Below, piece after piece: positions 1 to 12,420 of a stretch of 64,000 nt of DNA. The stretch is taken from positions 94,849,001 to 94,913,000 of the forward strand of contig CM032228.1 in the NCBI GenBank assembly GCA_019009955.1, read 5' to 3'. A model generated the notes under the pieces. It saw only the letters and a program-made list of their open reading frames with translations, was not told the DNA's origin and ran no database searches. Origin of the DNA: Riptortus pedestris (Eukaryota > Arthropoda > Insecta > Hemiptera > Alydidae). Position 1 is the first letter of the stretch; each line of letters starts with the position of its first letter. Both the position numbers and the translations under genes were made by a program.

Positions 1-816
1 TTTTTTTAACCATAAACATATGTCTTTATAATCTTTAATAGGAATAAATATAATAAATAAAAAAAATTAAAATAAATAGGAATAAAATATTTCTTAAATA
101 TTTGTTTTTCAATTCAGTTGATTTCTCCTGATGATATATTTAATTTTACATTTTGATGCTTACTGGACCTGAAAACAGTTCAATCAAATGACCCCTAGAG
201 AAGGAGTTGAGATTTGACATAAACTATCTAACATCTACCAGTTGCTATAAAATTGTATATGTTATGGTGCATTGAGAAATGACCTCAAATCTATAACTAA
301 TTACCTGAAATTAGGATTTTCAATATATATTTTTTTTTATTTATTTATTTAAATGAGTTCCCCAACACCAGCAATTTACTCATAATTCAATTGTGCACAA
401 AAAAGTGAATAGCAAAAAAAAAATAAAAAAAAAAAAATAGAAAGAAACGGAAAAGGAGTATACTATGGTGGTTTTTGATAAGGTTCATTGGTATACCAGT
501 TTTATATGAAACGAACAATATTGTATATGGAAACATCAGGGTGGTGAAAATAATATAAATGAAAATGTAAGTATTGACAGGAGAGACAAAAAAAGAAAGA
601 AAGAAAAAAAATAATAAAATAAGGAAAAGAGAAAAACAAAGAAATGAATGAATAAAAAAAATAAAATAAGGAAAAGAGAAAACCTTAAAATGAATAAATA
701 AAAAAAGGTGAAAAAAAGGGAAGGAAACAAAAAAAAAATAATAATAAATAAAATTAAAGTGTATACACCCTGTTAATGTAGGAAAGATGTGAAGAGTAGT
801 GTGTAGAAATTGTAGA
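1..816. other. Intronic, low-complexity AT-rich sequence
   Basis: I see no gene here. It holds A-rich runs (about 411-440 and 590-750) of repeated AAAAT/AAGGAAA-like units. It presumably lies in an intron of the Fritz/WDPCP gene, whose first visible exon begins at 2236. The A-rich block abuts the 3' end of the LINE remnant at 817-1038. Confidence 0.5.
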
Positions 817-1038
817 TTATAGTGTGTTGTATATATTAATGTCTTTTAGATGTTTAATGATTGAGTCTATGTAAATACTGTTATCGGTCAAAAGTTCCTG
901 TAAGTCATGTGGAATGTCTAAATTGTCTCTTCGTCGACACTTAGTCAATATGTGATGTACAGTTAAAGTTTCGTTACAATGTCTACAAGTCGGTGTGTCC
1001 TTGTTTTTCAATAGGCTAATCTGGTATTCTTTGAGCAA
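817..1038 (-). pseudogene. LINE (non-LTR retrotransposon) C-terminal remnant
   Basis: A 73-residue minus-strand frame carries the cysteine/histidine cluster C-R-H-C-N...V-H-H-I-L-T-K-C. This is the usual end of RNase H-bearing LINE polyproteins of the I/R1/LOA type. It is followed by a short acidic tail and a stop. It matches in kind the end of the LINE at 4509-4861, which has C-E-K-C-N...Y-H-I-L-M-E-C. Everything upstream (RT, RNase H) is missing, so this is a 5'-truncated dead copy in an intron. The clade assignment is inferred from the motif only. Confidence 0.6.
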
Positions 1039-2235
1039 GGGTTTAAAATTTCCCTACGAGGAAATATTTATAAAACGAATGGATTTGGAATTTTTCTCTG
1101 TTTTGAAATACTTTTAATGTTAAGATGAAGTATTGGGACAAATAATAATCATGTATGAAGTGAAGTAAAAACTCCAAAGGCAAAAAAGATAGACAAAGGC
1201 AATCTTCTAAGTAAAAAGAGGGGGCATTATTGTTTATCATTTAAATTGAATAGCCTATTGACAGGTGCAGCATAGAACTTCTTGAAAATTAACCTTTACA
1301 GTTTAAAATAGAATCTTCAAGCAATTGTTAAAGATTATTCTCGAAGGTTGAAGCAGGTAGTTTCAAGAATATGAAAAGGATTCCCAAGAAGTACTGGCAA
1401 TTTTTTATGGTGGGATTTAAGACTAAATAATTTGACGTGGGTGCCATATGACTTCCTTGTGTTCCTAATAAATTAAATAAACAAAATGTTTGGTTATATT
1501 TCATTTGAAAGTAATATAGATATCTCCGATCCAATGTATCAGATTGAAAAATGTCAACGAATGTAGTTTAAAACCTTTTAATGCTAAACAAAGACAAATG
1601 GCATGACAAAACTAGTTAGAATGGATGTTTTTGTTAAAATCTGAAAATTTTCACAATTAAAATACTTAATTTTCTTCAAACAAGGAAGTAGTAAAGAAGA
1701 ACAAGAAGAATGGTATAAATGTTCATAGGCATCATGTGATTTACTATCTAGTCATCAAAGGCTAAACACCCCCTCGAACTCCACCCTGAAATGAAATTGG
1801 TTGTTAAATTCAATGCAGACATTTAATTTAATTACAAAATAATATAATGAATTGAGAAGAAAAATAAGAAAGTTCAAGGATTCTGCTTAGGACTCTGGAT
1901 AGTAGAATGTGTCAGAGCTGGTTTTCCGAAAATTGGTTTTAGTACCATAAAGTATAAGTTATTATTGGGCGATAAACAAAATAAGACTTGTAGAAAATAT
2001 TCTTACACTCAAACTAACTTGAAAGTAGCCTATTCCAGTTACCTTTGAATGATATTAATTGGATTTAAAATAGTAAATAAGTAGAACATTATTTCAACAA
2101 TGAAACATTCAGAATATTTTCCTAGAAATTCTTGGAATTTATTTATTTTTTTCTACTCATTTGTTCTAATAATGCTTTCTTACTTTACTTTTTTCCTTTT
2201 TAAAAAATTATTCTATTTTTAAATTCCATTTTCAG
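1039..2235. other. Intron sequence, nothing recognised
   Basis: AT-rich sequence with no coding-like frame, tRNA or clear repeat that I can identify. It ends in a pyrimidine-rich tract and the TTTTCAG acceptor of the first visible Fritz exon. Confidence 0.5.
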
Positions 2236-2336
2236 GTATTAGTTTGGTGGAAATGCAGTAACGATGAAGTTTATCCTTGGTCACCTTATGTCAGAGATGA
2301 AGATCGAGCAAATATCCATGTTTACAGCACCAATTT
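2236..2336 (+). CDS. Fritz/WDPCP exon (first in window)
   Basis: Acceptor TTTTCAG and donor TT|GTAAGT. It encodes VLVWWKCSNDEVYPWSPYV and on to the start of a Leu codon completed in the next exon (phase 2). The W-W-x-C-S-x-D-E-x-Y-P-W-S-P motif is the best single signature of the WDPCP family in the window. Confidence 0.9.
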
Positions 2337-2557
2337 GTAAGTGTTTTCTTACTTCTATTTATTATTATTATTCCCAATTGTTATTTTGATTCTCTTAAGT
2401 AAATAAATTAAGTAGAAAATGCACATTGCTTCTACTTTCCTATTCAAGACAATTGCATATCCTATTAGTTGGCATTATCAAGTAGTTATTTAATAAAGTG
2501 CCTGTTGGTCCACATTTAATGAGAAACCCTTCTCTAAATGGTAATTTATGTAGGCTG

Positions 2558-2604
<47 letters not shown>

Positions 2605-3954
2605 TGTAACCTCTGTCTGAACATTGATTTTTTTTGCGAAATTCGTATACCGAATTATAAACGAGATATACGCTAAAACCTATAGCGGAAGTAAACAATT
2701 TTATTTGGGACAAAAGACCCAACCGAAATAAATAAAACTCGGTATGTGAATTAGCACTAACGCTTTCATTATAATAAGCCATACCAACATTTCTAGGGAC
2801 GGGCAGGAGTGGGGGTTGTAAGGGAGGCCTGAATTTAAAAATAGCGGTATTTCGTTTTCTATTCGTTTTTCGGCAAATATGAACATAACAAAAGTTGTTT
2901 ATTTTGTTATTTAGAGTAACTTTTGAGATATTTATTTTTGTCTTTTAACAAAGTATAAACGAGGTATACACTATAAACTAAAGCGGGAGTCAACTATTTT
3001 ATTGGGCGCTAACGATTGAACCGAACTTAACGAAATTCGGTATGTCAATTAGCATTAATTCTTCCATGATTATAAGCTATATTAAAATTTTTAGGTTAGA
3101 ACGGGAGTAGGGGTTATAAGGGAGGTCTGAAATAAAAATTTGCGATATTTCATTGTCTATTTGTTTTTCTACAAACATGCACATTACAAAAGTTGTTTAC
3201 TTTGTTCTTTAGATTAACTTTTGTTTAATACATTTCTCCAGGAACAATTTGTGGACCAATTAATTTGCGTAGAAATATTGATATGCTCAACAATTCATTC
3301 CAATTTGAACTATGAGGTACCTTGCCTGGAAAAATTAATTTAAATCTATGTTAATATTTTGTCCTTAATAACTGAAATCTATGCATAATGCACAGGAGAC
3401 GGGAAATATGACAATATGGAGGACAGTGAAGTCTTACTTAATTTTATTATTAAAAAATCCACAGCAACGACGGGTATAAACCCTAAACACTGGGACGGGT
3501 AAATGTCAAAATATTGTGCTAAGTAAAGCCTTGCCAAAAAAATACCATCACCATTCAGCCTCAAATCAATTCCCGGGCGAAGCCGGGTATCTGAGCTAGT
3601 ATATATATACAAACTAGCATAAGGTACCCAGCTTCGCCTGGGAAATCATTTGAGGAAATTGTTTTACAGCAAAAATGTTTATAACAAAATTACTCAAAAT
3701 ATCAAAATAAACAACTTTTGTTATGCGCATGTTCACCAAAAAACTGATAGGAAATGAAATGTGGTGATTTTTCATTTAATACCACCCTGACAACCCGCAC
3801 TCCTGTTCGTTCCTAAAAATGTTAATACAACTTGTAGATAAGGAGGTGTTAATATTAACCAAAATACTGAGTTTCGTTGATTTCGGTTTAAAAACAAACA
3901 GACACCAAAGCTATAAATTGCAGATATTGTGTCTATGGCACGTGAAACGAAAAA

Positions 3955-3990
<36 letters not shown>

Positions 3991-6900
3991 ACTATTGGAA
4001 AATAAAGGAAGCTTTCATTAATAAAATAGAAAAATACCAACACCAAAATATCATATACACTGATGGCTCGAAAATTGCAAAGTCTTCCTCCTGCGTCTAC
4101 TACGAAGAAAATGTCTGCCAAAAATTCAAACTCTACAAATTAACCAGCATCTATTCCGCCAAACTATTCGCAATTCAATTCGCTTTATATCACTGCATTT
4201 GCAAACACTCGACTCAAGAAAAATTCCTTATATGCACTGACTCATTGAGTGCCCTATTGAGTATTAAAGATGTATTCACAAACAATCCAATAGTACAAAA
4301 AATACATAATCCAATACAAATGGTCTGAGAGTTAAAAAGGGTCGTCAACTTCATGTGGATTCCAAGCCACGTGGGAATAGATTGAAATGAAAAAGCAGAT
4401 TTAGCAGCCAGAGAAGCCCACCAACTCGACTCCATCACCCCTACAACAATTACATCTGCAGAACTCTATCAACCACTCAAAGAAGAAATTGATAAAAACT
4501 GGCAACACATGTGGAACGAAACCCAGAACAATAAACTAAAAACTATTAAAACCACCATCCGTCCATGGAAATATTCGACAAGAGACATCAGAAGAGATGA
4601 AGTTGTATTAGGAAGACTCCGAATAGGACACACAAGATTTACGTATGGTTATCTTATGACAAAAGATCAACCCCCGATTTGTGAGAAGTGTAACACAAAG
4701 TTGACTAACTACCACATATTAATGGAATGTCATAAGTATACAGATATTAGAAACAAATGTAATATTTCCAATTATATAGAAGTGGCCCTTGGAGATGACC
4801 CGAAAGAACTCGACAAACTGTTTAATTTTGTGAAAAATACGAATTTATACAAAGAAATTTAAAGTACAATTTTTTGTATCCTCGTTTATATTGTTAAAAT
4901 GGCGATATGGATGAGGATACCAAAATGTGAATTATAGATTTACAGGGCGATGATAACCTGGTAGTTTTTCGCCCTAAAGCCTTATGAAACAAACAATATA
5001 TATTTACATACATACATGCATATAATATATCAATCATAGTAATCAATAAATTATCTGTAGTGAAAGAAGGGATAGAAGTTTAATACATAGGGAAAGAGAG
5101 GATTCTTCGATTTGAATTTCCTGCTTTAGCGATCTACCTTGTCAATTTGACAGGAGATTCATATTGCAATTATTAATGTGTTATTGTTGATTGTTTTTGT
5201 TGATCGTTAACCAAACTCAATGTTTAAACTCATGTAAAACTAAAGTAATAGGAAAATGTAATCCTTTGAGAAATAATTACTACATAACTAGATTAAAATT
5301 AATTAATTCTAAGAACGGTTTTTTGTCATGTTGATGTTTTTTGAAGTATACATTTTTTGGGTTCATTCAAGAATGCATTTGTGTTATTTTGATTTAAATT
5401 CTATTTATTTATTTCAGAATCCATTCCTTTTGATAATTTTGTTGGACACAACTTTTATATCGTAGCATTTTATCATTAAAATGTGCCATTTCTGAAATAA
5501 AGATTTGTGCATTTTATGGCTAAAAAAAAAATTCACTGATATAAATTCGTTTTAGAATTTGATTTTCTACAAGAATCCGTCATAAAAAGTATGGCATTCC
5601 AATTGAAATTCTAAAGTTACGGTCACTAAAGAAGGTCATGAGGTTGAATATGGACTGAATAGATTCTTTAGGGGTCACAATTATGGCACACCAAGCCTCA
5701 GCCTTTTATTATTACAATTGGAGATTTTAAGGGGTGTGGCACGGGAACTTGGGACACCTTGTGTGTGTGAATGTGTGTGCGTGTCTATATATATATATAT
5801 ATATATAAATGTTGAACGGACCACATTTTTTTTCAAATTCATTAGATTTCTCTATAAGAATTCTGTTTTAAATCATAGTTAATATTGTTTGTTGTTGTTT
5901 TGTTTTAGGTCTAAGTTGGAGCTGAAATATTATTTTCGGACTGAATTTGATCCTATCTATGTATCATTCAGTTGTATAAACTCTGACATTATCCACTCTG
6001 TCCAGCAAAGAATATCTCATATGGTATATATATATTTTTTTTTTTTTTTTTTTCATTTTTTTGTAGTTAAAAAAATATATATATTTAGGATTTACCATTG
6101 CAAAGCATGGTTCTTTGTTTAGAGTTATAAATTCTAGAAGTGTTATTTTAAATAATAAATTGATTTTCTTTTTATCACGATTTAATAATCGGTTTTTAAG
6201 TGAGTGGCCTCCCATTAACCGATAATTCCCAATATGTTTGATGAATTACTGTTATATTGTGACAATTGACATCAATCAGTTATCATACTCTATATAAGTT
6301 TTATATATTTAGCTATTTATTTATTAATTAAAGGAAAAGTGAGGCCTTGAAATTAATTTTTTAAAACATTGAACATCTCAGTGATTTTAGTTGAAATTTT
6401 AATATGAAAAGAGTTGATAGCTATTAGATTCTTAAGATTATCTAGCCATTTAGAATTCATTAAAATGAAGCTATATTTATTTTTTAATCGATACTTTTAA
6501 TTTTATTGATCTATTTTCTTTATAGGGAGAGGTTACTCTTGAGTGGTCTGTCATTGAGATCGTTAATGGGAAGCTAGATACATCATACATAATTTCTCTT
6601 TTGTTACCAACACATTCATGCGTAGTAGCTTTAAGTCCCAAAGAAGATAAAATATTTATTGGCTGTATTGATGGATCAATATTAATAGCAGATAATTCAA
6701 ATAATATTAGTGATATAAAAAAAGCTTATTTTGTAAGTAAAATTTATATTTCTTAATTTTTGTTAATTTGTTCAATATTTAAAGAAAATAAATACTAACA
6801 AGGGGAGTGCATGGCCTTCCTCCCCCCCCCCCACTAATTTGAACGAAAATGTTTTTGTGTGTAGTACTTAATGAGAAATAAATCCTTTTAAAGCGAGAGA

Positions 6901-9900
6901 ACACACTTCTCATGTGTTTGTCTAAAAAAAATTAAAGATTCCTTGAAAGTCTTGAGGTGTTGTAATGATAAGTATTTCAAGGGGAATAGGTGGTTCAGTG
7001 GTAAATGTATGGAACACGTTAAAAGTTAAATGCCAATAATTAAAAACAACTTTTTATTTATTTATTAATATTAAATAAATGCCCTAGAAACAAAAAGTAA
7101 AAAAAAAAGTCCAGAAAAAAAATAGTCGCTCTCTGTGAGATTCGATCTCGAGATCTTCTAGTCACAAAAAGAGGACGCTACCCACTGAGCCCCCGATTCC
7201 CTTTGAAATACTTACCTTAACAACACCTCAAGACTTTTGGGCAATCTTTAACATTTTTTTTAGATGAATGCATTAGAAGTTCTTTCGCTTTAACAGGATT
7301 TGTTTTTTATTAGGTATTACACACTGAAAAAGTTTTGTTCAAATTGGTGGGGGGAAGCCCGTGCACTCCCATTGTAAGTTATAATTTTCCAGATATTTAT
7401 TATAAGGTTTGCATTGTATGTATCTTAAACTGTTGGTCACATTATGAATTTGAAAGAAATTTCAAAAGAATGCCACCACTTTCTAGTCAATGTGGAACTG
7501 GGGACACACTTGGGTAAAATAATACAAACAGATCTAATTGGAAACTGGCTAGACCAATTGAATATAACTAATGAAGGACAATAATTAAAACTATATATTC
7601 CACACATTCATGTATCGAGTATTGAGCATATACTATACTTTCAAATGACACAATAAAATAATACAACATGGTTCACTTAATTCTTATTACAATCAATTCA
7701 CTCTAATATTACACAACTCCTGAAACAAGTCAATATTTATTATATTAATACAGACTACTAACTAATGAAAGAACAAGATCATTCCCTCCTCGAGAAGAAG
7801 AACTATTTTCAACATATAATTAAAGAATTCAAAATATTTGTAGAGAATGGTATTGGTACAATTAATAGATTGAATATTTATTATATCTGATACCCCTATT
7901 ATGTGCTTCATTGATTCTGCATGTAGTTTAACCACTTTTCTCTTATATCTGACTTCATTTATTGTTGTTATTATTTCTGTAATTTTAATACATACTGAGC
8001 ATTACATGCAGATAAATAAACTAACTTCTTATAGAGGTACTACAGAAAAGTCATACAAAAAAAGTCAATCATGGGCTTTGTGAACTAAGCAGATTCCCCC
8101 TGGACTGGATGTCACACTGGTGATCTAATCTCATCCTATATTCTCTTTTTCTAAGTAAAAGTCTGATGAGTAGAAGTTGGGGTTTATTGAAGGCTGAAAA
8201 CAAGAAAGTAGAAATTTGAGTTACAAGAAAATATAACAACCTTCAACACTTGTAAGTGTTGATTGACGCAATTGCCAATCAATCAATTGTTAAATTGTTG
8301 ATGATCCAAAATTGACCAATAATTGTAGATCATCAACAGTTTAACTAGATTGTTTCTGTAACTATTTTCGATCCGAATCATAATAACAGAGATATTTTGA
8401 ATTTTCGAGTTCCCCTTCTCAAGCCCCCCCCCCCCTTATTCCTGGTCCAATTTCAACCATAAATGAATATCATCTTTAGGGTTGAGAGATATGGTTAAAT
8501 ATTTAGTATGGTATAGATAAAATAAACATTTATGAGTCAAGAAGGTAAGTCTTAATTGATGACATCATCACATACAAATGATCGCAAATATTTGAATGAA
8601 TTTCACATAATAATGGTACGTTGAAAATGCTTAAATTGATATTTAAGCTTGGAATAACATGTTTTATGATATATTGGTTTATTGTTTACTCGTGATGACT
8701 AAAATGGTGGGTTTACTGAAAGCTGAAAAATGGAAATATCTCGGTTAATATTCAACATAGAGAAAAAGTGTACAGAACAATATTTATAGGCACATTACAT
8801 TTGCAACATGATCATTTATGTAAAGGTTTTAGTTCGGACTCAAAAAAGTAAAATATCTCTCTTATTATAACAGATATTTTACTTTTTCAATTTTATTTTT
8901 TAAATTGTTTGAAAATCGCATCATGAGTACACCTTCAATAGCTGGTTTAAATTAAGGGAAATCTGCTAAAAGTTGGACATGCAGGTCCTGTGTAAATTAA
9001 GCAATTCATCACATGCTGGAATGACTTGCTGATCTGTGATATCATCTAATGTGTTCTCTTTTTTCTTTCGTCTAAACAAGCTTATGAAAATATGACTTGA
9101 AATTTAATTGGCTAGGCATGAGGTGAGACTGTTGTTTTAAGTAGAAATCGCATGTGCGAGGGGGTTAAGTAAAAGCTGGAAACAAAGCAAATACTAATTA
9201 TTATTCAGTTGCAGAATATTAAATTTTCAACAAGATATATAACATTTTTTAGTCTGGCTTAAAATAATGGATATATAAAAATTTCTATTTTCCCCTTTAT
9301 CTGAGTCCCCACTCCTGTTCAGATTTCAGCCATTAACAAACTTGGTCTTTAGGTTTGCATGAAATGTTTAATCATCATTAAATATTAAAACTGATGCAGA
9401 TCACTTGTCTTCTGTAAAACCCCACTCCTACTAAATTGAGACTAGACGTAGGTAGGTCAGTGATGTTTCCAGCTCATGGCATATCTTAGTTTTACACAGG
9501 CTCTTTGTGGCAGATGTGTTTTTGAAAATGTTATTTGTTGTTGCCCACTTTATACTACTGAAGTCACTTGGGATAGGATATTTGCTTTAATGGAGAGGGT
9601 ATATATTTTTTTATAAATTCATTAACTAGAGGTTCTTATTCTTTCTTTAATAATATTTCTCAATCGCATATAATGCTGACTGCTTGTTGAGGTGGGTTCA
9701 TTGCCAGCTGTGAAGTCCTCTGGTATGATAGCAAAATTCAGTCTTCTTTCCAAGACTTCAAGCTCATATCTTCTTAGGCTTGTGCAGAAACAGGTTCACT
9801 CACAGATTAGTGTTGTTATTCTTGCCCCCCCCCCCCTAGGACCCTTCTTGCTTAGGTTAGCTCCTGGAAGATCTTTTGCCACCTGTTCTACCTGTTGGCT

Positions 9901-12323
9901 TCCTTGTATGGGCTTGTTCACCATCCTATTTCTCATTTTTGAACTTGGCATTCATTCAGAGTTGGCAAGAAGTTACTTCCGTCTGTGGGACCACTTTGGC
10001 TGGGACTAATCCTGGGGGCTTCCTTTCTTGTCTATACCATAAAAGAGAAATTATGAGTTGTAATAGACAAAATATGTTAGCACTGTGATATGATGAGGAA
10101 ACAGGTAGAAACCAATCTGAAGCCTCAACAACTATGCTGCTAAATAAAACCTCGTGTGTGTTGTCAGTACCTCTGCTATCCCACTATGGGTCATTTAGCT
10201 CAGAAATCTTGAAGATAGGTTTATTGAAGCCCTTAAAGCTCTTTTAATTAACTGATGGACAGGCAAGAATTTTAATTTTGATGACATTAGAATTTCAGTG
10301 AATTATAAAATTAATCAGAGCTTTAGTGGTGTATCTGAGCTAAGAATATATTATTTTTTTTACCTGTTATTTTGCAGATACCTAGTTTAGCATCTTGGCA
10401 TCCTGATTCATCTTTGATATTGGTTTCAAATGAAAGAGGTCAGATGCAGTGGTTTGACAGAGCATTGTTTTGTGTTAAATCTCAGTTCTTAAGTGAAGAT
10501 TCAACACCAACTACAATATTTGATTTGAGTTCTTATTTTAGGTATGTTACCATTTTTATTTTTTGGGTACAAATAGTACAATTTAGAGCTAAAACAATCT
10601 GCATTAATTTTATTATTATTTATTAACATCCACTTTTTTGCAACTAAGGCTAATTGGACAGGCTATCTACAGGTTACCACTCTTTTCTAGCCAGGGTGGT
10701 ACATAGGATGTTATTTAATGAATTTTGCCACTAAAAAATTTCTCGCCACTCTAGGTTTACCATGTGAGATTAAGGTCAACGCTTTAACTCACATGGCTAA
10801 CCTGAGCCCCCTCATTAATTTTATTATCATACAATAAATATAGCTCATATTTAATATTTTTAATTAATTGAGGACTTCAAAACTACTAATAGTGATAATT
10901 CTTTGACATGTAGGGCCATGAATGGGCTATGCCTGCCTTCCATTTTGGTGGGAGCTTTTATGTTTTGGCATTCACAACCTATCACCTCCTTTTGTGTAAA
11001 GTTTCATACAATTCTAAATGATTATAGGGAGCCGTGAGAAGTCTGACAACAAAGCTTGTGAACCATGTAAAAAAAATAAAAATGTTAGTATGATAAAAAA
11101 AAAGTCCGTCACGCAGGGGCTGCGTAAACTAAGCAGATTTCCCACATGAATTTTTACAATAGAGAAATCTGCCTAATAACAACAGTAGTAGTAATGAATC
11201 TCTAAACCTATTCACGAGGGACGAACAGTTACGGAAACGGCCGCCCTAGCTCTCAGTGGAAAGTCCCGAACATAGTCGATTCCTGCCGACCACACACAAT
11301 ACAAATGCAAATATCTCGGTTAATATTCAAGATACAGAATAAATGTATAGAACAATATTTATAGTAAATTTAATTTGCAATAAGATTGATTCTATACAAT
11401 TTTTCGATCCGACACATAATAACGGAGATATTTTGAATTTTCAAAAATCAAATATATATATATATATATATAATTTTGAACGGACCTCATTTTCGTCATC
11501 TCCTGGGTAGGATCGATGGACATTTGAAGAGATTTTTCGAAACTCGTGTCAAGAGTACGATCTCAATATCTGATTTCCCTTAAGGGAAATCTGCTAATAA
11601 CAGCGTTGTATAGACATATTATTGCGTTGTATAGTGTATGTTATGTCTTAGAAAATAATGAAAAATTTCCAGCGTATGGGAGAGGGTAAGAAAGAGCAAG
11701 ACACTGATAGAACATTTCAATGTTAGCTGGGAAATTCAAATAGTAGTTGTGCTAGGAAATATACATTTAAAATATTCTTCAGAAATGACATATAGAGAAG
11801 TTTCTGTAAGACTCTAAAAAGGGTGGACTGAGAACAGGAAGAGGAAAATAAAATTTGAGATGGAGGCAGTGGTGATCATACCATTCTTTAAGAAAGTTGG
11901 AAGCTTTTGTATGATTCCACAAAAAAATATTTTCCTTTATTTGGAGTGAACTTTTGTTTTATTAAAATGTTTTGCGAGTTAATGAGAAAGGTACAAAGTG
12001 AGTTTGAACAGATTTATTGTGTACAGAACATGACGGAATGAAAACAAGAACAAGGTTAAGAAAAATAGTAAACAAATTTAATAATTTAAAAACATATGAT
12101 TTTTAGAAAAACATTAATACATAAATAAATGTAGGCAGGCCACAGTATAATTAGTCTAGAATAGAACCAGTTATTCCTTCTGTTGCTTGAATTTTTGAAG
12201 TTTTACTGTGGCAAAAGAAAGCTGTTCCTTTTTGGAACTGATGTAAAAGACAATGGAGATAATTAACTCAACAACTCGGGCTTGTACAACAAATTTTGTG
12301 GTCAAATTATTACCCAACAATTG

Positions 12324-12420
<97 letters not shown>

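Noticed and set aside
536..730. Phe/Leu-rich minus-strand frame
   Set aside because: A low-complexity frame on the T-rich strand of an A-rich tract.
7140..7200. Possible tRNA gene
   Set aside because: Box A/B-like motifs only; no complete cloverleaf could be folded by eye, and it lies inside a MITE.
9692..10088. 105-codon intronic frame
   Set aside because: No homology and no fitting splice sites; the Fritz frame does not need it.
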